Shown in pieces: positions 7,192 to 17,072 of a stretch of 64,000 nt of DNA (the first letter of the stretch is position 1; each line of letters starts with the position of its first letter). The stretch comes from an uncultured Clostridium sp. GTDB taxonomy: Bacteria; Bacillota; Clostridia; Clostridiales; Clostridiaceae. The position numbers were made by a program, and so were the translations under genes. Where the stretch lies: positions 1 through 64,000 of the forward strand of contig NZ_CAKVJA010000009.1 of assembly GCF_934754925.1 (NCBI RefSeq), written 5' to 3'. A model generated the notes under the pieces. The model ran no database searches. It was not told where the DNA came from and worked only from the letters and a program-made list of their open reading frames with translations.

Positions 7192-9144
7192 TTACTTTTT
7201 AATTATTTTGCTTTCATAAGCTGCTAAAGAAATTCCATTAAACTCTTTTGTTAATGCCGTGTGATTCATAACAAAATAGTACTCTTCATCATTTACTACT
7301 CTCTTAACAACTTCTATGCCTTGTTCTGATTCAATAACTTCTATATTAGCATCTGATAATATCTTCTTAGCTATTATATTCATAATATTATTATCTACAC
7401 CTGTACCAATATAATAAGCTTCTCCAGCACCATACTTATTTAATGTTATAGCTGATAAGTCATTATAAAACTCATCATCATACATAAATAGACTTTCTGC
7501 AGTAGTAGTTTTTAACATATCTCTAAATACAGTTCCACTACCTTCTACTCCACTAAAATCATTTATTCCTTTAACTTTAACATATTGACCTTCTTGAAGA
7601 GATTCTATTTCTTCAACAAATCCACCAATTAAATCATTATAAAAACTTGGATTTAATTCTCCTAATGTTAAGTTATTATAGTAATCTTTAATTGCAGTTC
7701 TAAAGCTAAATACTACCTTACCACCATTTTTAACAAATTCTTTAATTCTATGTTGGACTTCAGGCTTAAATACAATCATGGTTGGTATTAATAGAACTTT
7801 ATATTCATTAAAGTCTACATATGATGGAATAACATCAATATTTATATTATTTTCATAAAAAGGTCTGTATAATCTATATACTTCATTTTTATAATCCATT
7901 AGAAAACTTTGTCTTTGGATTCTAAATGATGCCATAGATTCATAGTCATAAATAACTGCTACTTCTGATTTTATTTCACTATTTATAACACCTTCATTTT
8001 CTTTCATATCTTTAAAGAAATCTTGAACTTCATAGAACTTTCTTCTTTTTCTATTATCCTGATCTATTATTCCATAACAATATTGTTCTGCTCCCTTAGT
8101 TGCTCCTCTATATCTGAAATACATAAGAGAATTACATCCATGAGCCATTGCTTGATATGACCACATTTTAGCTTGATTTGGTCTTGGAAGATATCCAATA
8201 ACATCATGTCCTTGAGCACCCATTATAGCTTCTGTAATCCAAAAGTTTTGTCTTTTAGCCCCTCTCATAAAATCTAAGCCACAAGCAATTTCATGTGGTG
8301 GAATTGGTTCCTTTTGCCCACCCCATACTGGATAATTATTATATGCAACTACATCTATATGTTGTGCTACCTTTGAAAAATCAAAACTTTTATCAAAGTA
8401 TCCACCTGAGAAATCATGAATTATAATAGAATCTTCTCCTAATATTTCTTTTAAAATATTTACTTGTAATTTTGCATAATTTTCAACACTTACATTCCTA
8501 AATCTTTCCCATTCCATTCTTAAACTTGGATTGTGAGTAGTTATTGTCTTTGCTGGAACCGGAATTTCATCAAAGTCATTATAAGTTTGAGACCAAAATC
8601 TAGTTCCCCATATTTCATTTAACTTGTTTATATCATTATTATAATTTTTTCTTAAATAATCTCTAAATGCATTTTTACATTCATTACAAAAACATACATC
8701 ACTACCTTCGTGACCAAGTTCATTATCTATTTGCCAAGCTACTATAGCCTTTTCTTCCTTAAAATGATTTGCAAGTTCCCTAATTATTGTTTCACTATAT
8801 TTAAGATATGTTTTACTATTAAAACAATATTGTCTTCTTCCTCCAAAAACTCTCTTAGTATTATCTTCAAATTCACCTAAAACATCTGGATGTTTTTTTG
8901 CAAGCCAAGCTGGCATTGTAGCTGTTGGAGTACCAAATATAATCTTTAATCCTTTTTTCTTAGCTTCATTTATTATATGATCAAAATATGAAAAATCAAA
9001 TTTACCTTCTTCACTCTCCATCATATGCCATGCAAATTCACCTATTCTTATTACATTACTCCCTAACTCTATAATATTATTTAAATCTTCTTCTAACATA
9101 TATTCATTCCAATGCTCTGGATAATAATCAACGCCTAAAAACAT
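7192..9144 (-). CDS. GH42 beta-galactosidase
   Basis: The 650-residue protein is a full-length glycoside hydrolase family 42 enzyme. It opens with GVDYYPEHW, as in the family. The acid/base Glu is in WQIDNELGH (about residue 145) and the nucleophile Glu in FWITEAIMG (about residue 305). The zinc-binding cysteine cluster CFCNECK follows the acid/base, as in typical GH42 trimers. A GATase-like domain and a short C-terminal beta domain complete it. No signal peptide is present, so it acts on imported galactosides in the cytoplasm. It lies downstream of a MelB-like symporter and a GH36 alpha-galactosidase, with its own promoter region (TATAAT then TTTTAGTAAAA). Confidence 0.95.
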   Translation of the reverse strand: MFLGVDYYPEHWNEYMLEEDLNNIIELGSNVIRIGEFAWHMMESEEGKFDFSYFDHIINEAKKKGLKIIFGTPTATMPAWLAKKHPDVLGEFEDNTKRVFGGRRQYCFNSKTYLKYSETIIRELANHFKEEKAIVAWQIDNELGHEGSDVCFCNECKNAFRDYLRKNYNNDINKLNEIWGTRFWSQTYNDFDEIPVPAKTITTHNPSLRMEWERFRNVSVENYAKLQVNILKEILGEDSIIIHDFSGGYFDKSFDFSKVAQHIDVVAYNNYPVWGGQKEPIPPHEIACGLDFMRGAKRQNFWITEAIMGAQGHDVIGYLPRPNQAKMWSYQAMAHGCNSLMYFRYRGATKGAEQYCYGIIDQDNRKRRKFYEVQDFFKDMKENEGVINSEIKSEVAVIYDYESMASFRIQRQSFLMDYKNEVYRLYRPFYENNINIDVIPSYVDFNEYKVLLIPTMIVFKPEVQHRIKEFVKNGGKVVFSFRTAIKDYYNNLTLGELNPSFYNDLIGGFVEEIESLQEGQYVKVKGINDFSGVEGSGTVFRDMLKTTTAESLFMYDDEFYNDLSAITLNKYGAGEAYYIGTGVDNNIMNIIAKKILSDANIEVIESEQGIEVVKRVVNDEEYYFVMNHTALTKEFNGISLAAYESKIIKK

Positions 9145-9222
9145 TTTACTCTCCCCTTTTTTACTGTAAATTTTACTAAAATATTATATCATTTTTTTAT
9201 TTTTATAGCATATCTTAAAATA

Positions 9223-9266
9223 AAAAATGACAAATTGGAGAATTAAAACTTCAATTTGTCATTTTT
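9223..9266 (-). terminator. Terminator of the melB-like gene
   Basis: AAAAATGACAAATTG and CAATTTGTCATTTTT form a 15-bp perfect stem with a T-run on either strand. Confidence 0.9.
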
Positions 9267-9293
9267 ATAATGTCACTATAGATTACTTATAAA

Positions 9294-10673
9294 TTAAATA
9301 ACACATTCTTCAGCTTCTCTCTTCTTATTTAACTCATCCATTATTTTTTCTTGATATTCACCATGTAACTTGTATCCTTTAACATAAATAAAGAATCCTA
9401 ATAATGTTATTATTGATGGCACTGCTACCATAAGTATCCTCATTCCTAATATTGTTCCTGCTGTTTGTGTTATATTAGGAACATATCCTACTATCGTTAA
9501 TCCAACACCTATTAACCATCCTGATACAGCTGATGCAGTTTTAACTAATAATGTTTGGAAGGAAGCTATTATACTTTCATTTCTTGAACCAAATCTTACT
9601 TCACCATAATCTATTACATCTGCAATCATAACAGTTGTAGCTCCTAGGCTGAATCCTGAACCTAACTTAACTATAATTCCTGATAAAGCTATAAGTGCTG
9701 CATTTCCTGGTACAAAAATTCCTGCAAATAATAATATTATTAAACCTACTGCTGGTAAGTAACATGCTAATCTAAATACACCCTTTTTGCTCATTCTCTT
9801 TGAAAGCATTGGGAAAAGCATAAGCGCTGATATTTCAGCTAATCCAGCAAATGCGGTAAACACTTGATACATATTTTCATTTCCAACAACATATTTAAAA
9901 TAGTAAATTGACATTCCACCTGATAATTGAGCAACTAAATTATAAGCAAGTACTACTCCTATAAATACCATAAGTTGATCATTTTCTTTTATAAGCTTAA
10001 ACGCTTTCTTTAGACCTGTTTTTTCTGCTTTTTTGTTTATCTCTGTTGCATTACAACTACTATCCTTAACGTTTACAACAGTTATAATAGAAGTTATTAC
10101 AAAGATTACTGATATTATTATTGCAAAAGCTCCATACCCCTTAGTTTGATTTCCATTTCCTAAAGTATTAACTATAGAAAGTCCAAATGCTCCCATTATT
10201 AACCATGCACAACTTGCAAATATTCTTGGTATAACTGACATTTGAGCTCTTTCTTCATTTGTCTTAGATAAAGAAGGTAACATTGACCAATAAGGAATAT
10301 CCATTATTGTATAAGTCATTCCCCATAATATATACATCACTGAATAATAAGCATACAGTGAAGTTCCTTCTAATCCTTCTGGCCTTTTAAATAAGAAAAC
10401 TAATATTACTGCATTTATCAATGTACCTATTAAAATCCAAGGTCTAAATTTTCCCCATTTTGTCTTTGTGTTGTCAACAATCATTCCCATTGCTGGATCA
10501 TTAACCGCATCCCATAATCTCGCTACTAAAAACAAACTTCCTACAAATGCTGGCGCTAATCCAATTGAATCAGTAAAATAGATCATTAAGTAACTAGATA
10601 CAATTGCATAACATAAATCTTTTCCTAGCGCACCAATACCAAAAGAATACTTTTCTTTAAATGATAATCCCAT
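9294..10673 (-). CDS. GPH family sugar:cation symporter, MelB-like
   Basis: The 459-residue protein has about 12 transmembrane segments. Its N-terminus (FGIGALGKDLCYAIV, LVARLWDAVNDPAMG, KWGKFRPWILIG) follows Escherichia coli MelB closely, including the Asp residues of the WDAxxDP loop that bind cation and sugar. This is the glycoside-pentoside-hexuronide family. Its position between a GH36 alpha-galactosidase and a GH42 beta-galactosidase suggests it imports melibiose or related galactosides. CTCCCTCC on the plus strand (GGAGGGAG on the coding strand) precedes the ATG. The 296-nt gap to the alpha-galactosidase holds its promoter region and no gene. Confidence 0.88.
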   Translation of the reverse strand: MGLSFKEKYSFGIGALGKDLCYAIVSSYLMIYFTDSIGLAPAFVGSLFLVARLWDAVNDPAMGMIVDNTKTKWGKFRPWILIGTLINAVILVFLFKRPEGLEGTSLYAYYSVMYILWGMTYTIMDIPYWSMLPSLSKTNEERAQMSVIPRIFASCAWLIMGAFGLSIVNTLGNGNQTKGYGAFAIIISVIFVITSIITVVNVKDSSCNATEINKKAEKTGLKKAFKLIKENDQLMVFIGVVLAYNLVAQLSGGMSIYYFKYVVGNENMYQVFTAFAGLAEISALMLFPMLSKRMSKKGVFRLACYLPAVGLIILLFAGIFVPGNAALIALSGIIVKLGSGFSLGATTVMIADVIDYGEVRFGSRNESIIASFQTLLVKTASAVSGWLIGVGLTIVGYVPNITQTAGTILGMRILMVAVPSIITLLGFFIYVKGYKLHGEYQEKIMDELNKKREAEECVI

Positions 10674-10969
10674 AATTCTCTCCCTCCAAATACCCTATGT
10701 GTTTTACTTACCCTTGTAATTGTTTTCATATTTCATATTTATATATTACCATATCAGAAAACTTTTTACAAGTATTTTTACTGTGAAAATTTATTTTATT
10801 TTACCATTTTTTTATTAAAGAATATAATCTAATATTTATACCTAATAAGTTTACATTATAGTTATTAAATATTTTATTAAAATAATACATATAAAAATAG
10901 ATTATCAAATACTTAAAGAACATATAAGTCCAATTAGAATTTAATAATCTACTTTCAAATAATTCTTAA

Positions 10970-13036
10970 TTAAATTTTATTAATCTTTATAATATCACTA
11001 GCATAATCTCCACTTAGTTTTATTTCCAAACCTCTATTCATTAAATAATCTCCTGATTTTATCAATTCTTCTCCATTAATTCTTATTATATATTTAGAAT
11101 TATTTTCTAATCCTCTAAGTTTAATATTAGTTCCCCTATGTCCAATTAAGCTTTGAGGTAAGAATACAAATAATAAACTTTCACCATCTTTATTATATTG
11201 ATAAATACTATAATTATTTTTTGATGTATTTTCTATTCTATAAAAATCTCCTTCTTGGATTATATGCCTTATTTCTTTATACTCTTTTATTAATTCTTGT
11301 GATAATTTTATTTCATCTTCATTAAATTTTAAAATATTACATCCAACGCCTAATGTTCCCATCATTGCACTATGATATCTAAACTTCATTGGTATAACTC
11401 TTTTAGACAAGAAATTTGGACAATCAGTTACCCAAGCTCTCATGGCCTTAATTGGATAAATATATGAATAACTATCTTGAATAAACAATCTATCATATGC
11501 ATCAGTATTATCACTTGTCCAAAAATCATCAAATATTCCTAAAATACCGTAATCAATTCTTCCACCCCCAGATGCACAGGCTTCAAATAGTACATTAGGA
11601 TGCTTAATTTTTAATTCTCTAACAATATCATAAATAGCTTCTATATGCTTGTACCAGATATCTTTTTCAATATCTGTTTGTGACATAGGTCTATTAGCAT
11701 CCCACTTAATATAATCAATATCATAAGTTGATAATAAATTATCTAACATATCATAAATAAATCTTTTTACTTCCTTTTTAGTTAAATTTAATACATATTG
11801 TCCTCTAGATGTATCACTTTCTCTAGTTTTAAAGTGATATATCCAATCTGGATGTTCCTTATAAAGTTGTGATAATGGATTTACCATTTCTGGCTCTACC
11901 CATATACCAAACATCATATCCATTTCTTTAACTTTTCTAATTAACGGATCTAATCCTTCTGGGAACTTGTCTCTATTTACATGCCAATCCCCTAAGCCAT
12001 TATCTATTCCATGTCTTTCTCCAAACCAACCATCATCTACTACAAATAACTCTGCTCCTATTTCCTTAGCTTTTTCTGCAAGTTTTATTTGTTCATCACA
12101 ACTTACCTTAAATTCAGTTGCCTCCCATGAATTATATAATACAGGTCTTATGCCTTTTCTTAGCACTCTATCCTTTGCAAAATTATGAATATTATGGGTC
12201 ATAGTTTCAAAACCTGAATTACTATATCCAGCTATAATTGCAGGAGTAACAAATTCCTCTTTTGGTTTTAGCTTCATTTGAAAATCATGTGAATTTATTC
12301 CCATTTGAACTAATGTTTCACCATATTGAGTTTGCTCTATTATCCCACTAAAATTTCCACTTAATTTTAAGGCTCCAAAGAATACTTCCCCTGTAGTTTC
12401 AGTAGCATCCTTATCTAATATAAAATAAGGGTTGTGATTATGAGTTGATATTCCTCTTCTATTTTCTATAATAATCTTTCCATAGTTAACTTTTTGAATA
12501 AACCTTTGTTGCTCTGCCCCCCAATGACCATGAACATTAGAGAAATTCAATCCCTCATAAGGGATATGAAATTGTCCACTATGTATTTTTTCAATTTCAA
12601 TAATATCATTAGAATTATTTTTAACACTTACATATCTTTCTATTAAATCATACTGTTCATAAACCTTATAGTGAAGATTAATATTGAAATCATAGTAATT
12701 ATCTTTTAACTTTATTATTAATTCATTACCATCAATATAATATCCTATATATTTATAAACTAATTCTCTACTTCTATCTTCAAAAGTAACCTTTAGACAA
12801 TGCTCTTTATATCTCAAACTACCATATACAGGATATTCTTCTCTAGTAATTTCATATACTGGATCATTTGTTGATACTTCGCACAATATAGGCATATCAA
12901 AGTCTTCAATTTCCTTAATTTTACTTCCCCAATATAAATTTCTTAACAAGCCCTTATTGTCTATACCAAATACATATGAAGTATTTTTTGTTTGAATACT
13001 AAATATATTTTCTAATTTATTAATTAAAATTCCCAT
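10970..13036 (-). CDS. GH36 alpha-galactosidase
   Basis: The 688-residue protein has the GH36 layout: an N-terminal beta-sandwich (1-310), a TIM barrel and a short C-terminal beta domain. The barrel shows NSWEATEF, VVDDGWFGER, GIWVEPEMVNP, the nucleophile Asp in YIKWDANR (about residue 450) and the acid/base Asp in SDNTDAYDR (about residue 515). It hydrolyses terminal alpha-1,6-galactosides such as melibiose and raffinose. There is no signal peptide, so it is cytoplasmic and needs an importer such as the neighbouring MelB-like symporter. A TATAAT lies upstream, followed by a LacI/CcpA-type operator at 13069-13084, so it is likely repressed without inducer or under catabolite control. Confidence 0.95.
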   Translation of the reverse strand: MGILINKLENIFSIQTKNTSYVFGIDNKGLLRNLYWGSKIKEIEDFDMPILCEVSTNDPVYEITREEYPVYGSLRYKEHCLKVTFEDRSRELVYKYIGYYIDGNELIIKLKDNYYDFNINLHYKVYEQYDLIERYVSVKNNSNDIIEIEKIHSGQFHIPYEGLNFSNVHGHWGAEQQRFIQKVNYGKIIIENRRGISTHNHNPYFILDKDATETTGEVFFGALKLSGNFSGIIEQTQYGETLVQMGINSHDFQMKLKPKEEFVTPAIIAGYSNSGFETMTHNIHNFAKDRVLRKGIRPVLYNSWEATEFKVSCDEQIKLAEKAKEIGAELFVVDDGWFGERHGIDNGLGDWHVNRDKFPEGLDPLIRKVKEMDMMFGIWVEPEMVNPLSQLYKEHPDWIYHFKTRESDTSRGQYVLNLTKKEVKRFIYDMLDNLLSTYDIDYIKWDANRPMSQTDIEKDIWYKHIEAIYDIVRELKIKHPNVLFEACASGGGRIDYGILGIFDDFWTSDNTDAYDRLFIQDSYSYIYPIKAMRAWVTDCPNFLSKRVIPMKFRYHSAMMGTLGVGCNILKFNEDEIKLSQELIKEYKEIRHIIQEGDFYRIENTSKNNYSIYQYNKDGESLLFVFLPQSLIGHRGTNIKLRGLENNSKYIIRINGEELIKSGDYLMNRGLEIKLSGDYASDIIKINKI

Positions 13037-13068
13037 AACTCTACTATCTCCTTATCACAATACCTTTA

Positions 13069-13094
13069 GATAACGTTTTCCCAAGAGTATTATA
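13069..13094 (-). promoter_or_regulatory. Promoter -10 and LacI/CcpA-type operator of the alpha-galactosidase gene
   Basis: On the minus strand TATAAT (13089-13094) is followed at the likely start site by GGAAAACGTTATC. That sequence has the central ACGT and the A/T flanks of LacI-family and cre sites. A near match lies at 14124-14137. Confidence 0.5.
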
Positions 13095-13132
13095 ATATAT
13101 TTATAGTAAAATTTTCAATATTTTTAGTAAAA

Positions 13133-14101
13133 TTATTTTAAAAATTCTTTTATTTTTTTCAAATATTCAATAAGTATTTCGTCATTTTCTAGAAATATCT
13201 CATGTTTTGCATTTTCAAATCTTATTTTTCTGCAGTTTTTAACTCTTTCACAAAATTCATTTTGTCCACCAGCTCTTACAAAAGTATCTCTTCCTGCTTG
13301 GAAAAGTAATATAGGTATGTCTATCTTTTCAACATTTTTATTTTTAAGTATTTTATCAGTAGCCTTTAAAGATTCTAAAAGCCATTTAAAAGATCCTCCT
13401 GATCTTTGTAATTTCTCATTTTCTTTTAATTCCTCTAAATGATTTTCATACCTATACTTATTACTAGTTCCTGATTCCTCTAAATGATATTTTCCATCAA
13501 ATGGTCCATGCCCTAATACGTACTTATCTCCTTTTCTAGCTACTACATATAGACTACTTATTATATATGACATCCTCTTGGAAAATTTTCCTGTTTCTAT
13601 TTCCATCATAGGTGAACTTAGTATAGCCTTTTTAAAATACTTATCATATTCTTCTAAAAACATTGCTCCTATAGCTCCTCCCATAGAATGTGCATATAGG
13701 TATAACTCTGAACTATTTTTTGTAACTATTTCATCTAAGAATAACTTTAAATCTTCCACATAATTTTCAAACTTATCTATATTAACTTGACTTTTATCAG
13801 TTTTACTTAAAGAGCCTGATCTTCCATGACCCCTATGTTCAATTGCATAAACTGAATATCCCATTTCTAAAAAATAATATATCATCTCTGTAAATTTATT
13901 TATACATTCAGAAAATCCATGACATATTACTATTGCACCCTTTTCCTTTTCTATACAATATTTTTCATAATATATATTTACATTATTGGTTCCCATAAAA
14001 TATCCAAACTCTTTTATTTTGCCTAATTTTTCTTTCACCTCTTCTACTACATATTTATCATATCCATAATTATGAATAAACTTATTATTTCCATCCTCCA
14101 T
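13133..14101 (-). CDS. Alpha/beta hydrolase, lysophospholipase-like
   Basis: The protein (322 residues from ATG 14101) is a serine hydrolase of the S33/monoglyceride lipase type. It has the oxyanion motif CHGFSECINKF, EHRGHGRSG, the nucleophile elbow AHSMGG, the acid residue in FQAGRDTFV and the terminal His in NAKHEIF. An upstream in-frame ATG at 14119 lacks a binding site; GGGAGTAGG precedes 14101. It lies between the alpha-galactosidase and the LacI regulator, and shares an operator-like sequence with the former, so it may be coregulated. Its substrate is unknown. Confidence 0.85.
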   Translation of the reverse strand: MEDGNNKFIHNYGYDKYVVEEVKEKLGKIKEFGYFMGTNNVNIYYEKYCIEKEKGAIVICHGFSECINKFTEMIYYFLEMGYSVYAIEHRGHGRSGSLSKTDKSQVNIDKFENYVEDLKLFLDEIVTKNSSELYLYAHSMGGAIGAMFLEEYDKYFKKAILSSPMMEIETGKFSKRMSYIISSLYVVARKGDKYVLGHGPFDGKYHLEESGTSNKYRYENHLEELKENEKLQRSGGSFKWLLESLKATDKILKNKNVEKIDIPILLFQAGRDTFVRAGGQNEFCERVKNCRKIRFENAKHEIFLENDEILIEYLKKIKEFLK

Positions 14102-14123
14102 ATTTATACCTACTCCCATTTCA

Positions 14124-14137
14124 TGTTAACGTTTTTA
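14124..14137 (-). promoter_or_regulatory. LacI/CcpA-type operator upstream of the hydrolase gene
   Basis: On the minus strand TAAAAACGTTAACA matches 13 of 14 positions of a cre-like TGNAANCGNNNNCA pattern by my reading. It shares AAAACGTTA with the site before the alpha-galactosidase gene. Confidence 0.45.
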
Positions 14138-14196
14138 TAGGTTATATAATATAACATTTATACCTCACTTACAATTTATAATATTCCTAAAAAAGT

Positions 14197-14235
14197 AAAG
14201 AGAGTATCTTACTTTCCTAAGAATACTCTCTTTTT
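14197..14235 (-). terminator. Terminator of the LacI-family regulator gene
   Basis: AAGAGAGTAT and ATACTCTCTT form a stem. T-runs flank it, with the U-run for the regulator gene on the minus strand. Confidence 0.75.
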
Positions 14236-14247
14236 CATAGCTTTCTA

Positions 14248-15261
14248 TTATATCTTTCTTACACTATTTCTCAGTACAAATTCACTAGGTATTATAACTT
14301 TTTTTGCATAGTTTCTGCCCTTTATTTTTTCAATCATAAGATTTACTGCAACCTCACCTAAATACTCTATATGTACTCTTATAGCTGTTAGTGGTGGGTT
14401 TGTATATTGTGATATTATTGTATCATTAAATCCTATTATACTTATTTCTTCAGGAACCTTTATATTTCTTTCAGATAGTCCTTTAATTAATCCACTTGCA
14501 ACAGCATCATTAGCTGCAAAAAATGCTGTTGGCATCTTATATTTATTATCAATATAGTTAATTATAGCCTCATGTCCACCCTCTGCTGTCATACTGCTAT
14601 TAATTATAAACTTTTCATTTAATAAGTTATTATTATTCATATATTCATAAAAATATTTTAACCTTTCATCAAAAATAGGAATTTTATTATCACCTAATGT
14701 ATATTTTTCACCGATGAACCCAATATCTTTATGTCCTAACTCAATAAAATAATCTAATGCTTGCCTTACTCCTAATTTATAGTTAACTTTTACACTATCA
14801 TATAACTCATCATTAGGCGATGAATCTATAAATACTATATTAGAAGTTCTATTAGCTAATTTCTCTACTTCCTTTGAAGTAAATTTTCCTATAGCAATAA
14901 TTCCTTGTAATTCAATATCTTCAAGAAACTCATAATCATTTTCTTTCTTAAAAAGCCTAACAAGCTTTATATCATTTTCAAAAGCCTTTTTCTCAACTAT
15001 ATTTCTCAAAAGCAAATAATAAGGATCTTGTAATTGTTTAACTACATCATACATTTCTACGATTCCTATAGTAACTATTTTCTTTTCCAAGTTTTTACCT
15101 TTTCTCTGCTTTGCAGTCTTATAATTTAATTCCGTTGCTACCTTTAATATTTGTGCCTTAGTTTCATCGGCAACTAAAATTCCACTATCATTATTTAAAA
15201 CTCTAGACACAGTTGCTAAAGATACCCCTACCTTATCTGCTATTTCTTTTAATGTAGCCAT
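14248..15261 (-). CDS. LacI family transcriptional regulator
   Basis: The 337-residue protein has the N-terminal LacI helix-turn-helix (TLKEIADKVGVSLATVSRVLN) and hinge region. A periplasmic-binding-protein-like core follows, with FFAANDAVASGLIKGL and the SIIGFNDTIISQYTNPPLTAI segment typical of sugar-responsive members. It lies next to galactoside genes, so it is the best candidate to bind the ACGTT operators at 13069-13084 and 14124-14137, with galactose or a galactoside as inducer. That assignment is inference, and CcpA could be the factor instead. I see no such operator at its own promoter. Confidence 0.9.
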   Translation of the reverse strand: MATLKEIADKVGVSLATVSRVLNNDSGILVADETKAQILKVATELNYKTAKQRKGKNLEKKIVTIGIVEMYDVVKQLQDPYYLLLRNIVEKKAFENDIKLVRLFKKENDYEFLEDIELQGIIAIGKFTSKEVEKLANRTSNIVFIDSSPNDELYDSVKVNYKLGVRQALDYFIELGHKDIGFIGEKYTLGDNKIPIFDERLKYFYEYMNNNNLLNEKFIINSSMTAEGGHEAIINYIDNKYKMPTAFFAANDAVASGLIKGLSERNIKVPEEISIIGFNDTIISQYTNPPLTAIRVHIEYLGEVAVNLMIEKIKGRNYAKKVIIPSEFVLRNSVRKI

Positions 15262-15394
15262 TATTATCTTTCACCTCAATGTTCCTTTTAACTTTCTGCA
15301 TTTTATTAACATTATAATATAAATCAATTTAACTTTATAGTATTATACTAATATATTTTTTACTCTTCTTATAAACATAAATTTAATATAAAAA

Positions 15395-15435
15395 ATACGC
15401 TAAACCCTTGATAACTTATCAAATATTTAACGTAT
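15395..15435 (-). terminator. Terminator of the MATE exporter gene
   Basis: ATACG-TAAA pairs with TTTA-CGTAT around an inner TTGATA/TATCAA helix. A T-run follows on the minus strand. Confidence 0.65.
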
Positions 15436-15447
15436 ATTTTATGAATT

Positions 15448-16854
15448 TTAAACTTCTATGCTTCTACTAATCTCTTTAATATTACCTACTTTTTCTTTAG
15501 TTAACGGTTTTATTTCCCTCTTCATCTTATTCATTACACTTATATATCCAGGTATCAAAAATAAATCTGCACATATCCAAGCAATAGGACTTGCTAAACA
15601 TACTGCATTAAATCCAAATATAGGTACTAAAATAAATCCACATATTGTTCTAGCTATCATTTCACATATTCCTGCAAATATTGCAAAAGTTGAATACCCC
15701 ATTCCTTGAATAGTAAAACGTACAACATTTACTAAACATAATGGAATATAAAATAATGCTGTAATTATTAATTGTTTACTTACCATTGAAAGTAATTCTA
15801 ACTCATTTCCATCTACAAAAAGTAACGCTATAGTTTTTCCAAAGAAAATAGATACTAAAAAAGCGATTATAGAATACACAGACCCTATTATTATACTATT
15901 TTTAATTCCCTCATTTACACGATCTAATTTTTTTGCTCCAACATTTTGTCCTGCATAAGTTGCCATAGTAGAACCTAATGCATCAAATGGACAACATAAA
16001 AACATAGAAATCTTACTTCCAGCAGTAACTGCAGCAACAACAAGAGAACCTAATCCATTTACTGCCGTTTGAAGTATTACACTTCCTATTGCTGTTATAG
16101 AATATTGTAGTCCCATAGGTACTCCCATATAACACAATCTTCTAATACAGTGGCCATTAATCTTAAGTTCATCTTTTTCAAATTTTAGGATACTATATCT
16201 TTTTGCCATAAATATTAAGCAGCATATACCTGATACACCTTGTGATATAACTGTAGCCCAAGCAGCTCCTGATACTCCCATATTAAAAACAATTATAAAT
16301 ACTAAATCTAAAATAATATTAATTATTGATGACATAATTAAAAACATTAGTGGTGTTTTACTATCACCAAGTGAACGTATTATTCCAGCTAATAAATTAT
16401 ATAAATAAGTAACTGGTATTCCTAAAAATATAACAAATATATAACTATATGCACCCTCCATTATATCATTAGGTGTATTCATCCACCCTAAAATATTTCT
16501 GCAAAGTAAGCATACTACTAAAGTCATAATAACTGAAAATATTACTGCTAATACTCCACTATTAAATACATATTTACGTAAAAGTTTATAATTACGTGCT
16601 CCAAATTTTTGTGCTACTGGTATAGCAAATCCGTTACAAACGCCCATACAAAAACCAATTATCATAAAGTTTATTGAACCTGTTGATCCTACTTCTGCCA
16701 AAGCAGTAACCCCTAAGTATCTACCAACAATAATTGTATCTACCATACTATAGAACTGTTGAAATAGCATTCCAAGTAATAATGGAATTGAAAATCCTAA
16801 AATCAGCTTGAATACATTACCTTGTGTTAAGTCTTTTACATCATTCTTTCCCAT
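15448..16854 (-). CDS. MATE family multidrug exporter
   Basis: The 468-residue protein has 12 hydrophobic segments in two repeats, with SIPLLLGMLFQQFYSMVDTIIVGRYLG at the start, the MATE signature of the NorM/VmrA/DinF families. FAIPVAQKFGA and TMATYAGQNVGA mark equivalent positions in the two halves. Such proteins export cationic drugs or metabolites against Na+ or H+. GAGGAAAAAGTT precedes the ATG. It stands alone between terminators and is not obviously linked to the sugar genes. The substrate is unknown. Confidence 0.9.
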   Translation of the reverse strand: MGKNDVKDLTQGNVFKLILGFSIPLLLGMLFQQFYSMVDTIIVGRYLGVTALAEVGSTGSINFMIIGFCMGVCNGFAIPVAQKFGARNYKLLRKYVFNSGVLAVIFSVIMTLVVCLLCRNILGWMNTPNDIMEGAYSYIFVIFLGIPVTYLYNLLAGIIRSLGDSKTPLMFLIMSSIINIILDLVFIIVFNMGVSGAAWATVISQGVSGICCLIFMAKRYSILKFEKDELKINGHCIRRLCYMGVPMGLQYSITAIGSVILQTAVNGLGSLVVAAVTAGSKISMFLCCPFDALGSTMATYAGQNVGAKKLDRVNEGIKNSIIIGSVYSIIAFLVSIFFGKTIALLFVDGNELELLSMVSKQLIITALFYIPLCLVNVVRFTIQGMGYSTFAIFAGICEMIARTICGFILVPIFGFNAVCLASPIAWICADLFLIPGYISVMNKMKREIKPLTKEKVGNIKEISRSIEV

Positions 16855-17021
16855 AACTTTTTCCTCTTTATTTTAATTATAATTTTAACTAAACTAAGTT
16901 TCTCTTTTAATAACTAATTCTTCCACAAAATGTTATATTTCTTTTGCTAACATATATATTATTACAAAGGTGAAATAATTTCCATGTGTTTTCTTATACT
17001 ATTTTTATACTTTTTTATAAT

Positions 17022-17065
17022 AAAAACCATCTAGATAATAAGTAAACTTTCTAGATGGTTTTTAT
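17022..17065 (-). terminator. Terminator of the GH127 gene
   Basis: AAAACCATCTAGA and TCTAGATGGTTTT form a 13-bp perfect stem followed by a T-run. Confidence 0.9.
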
Positions 17066-17072
17066 TACTTTT

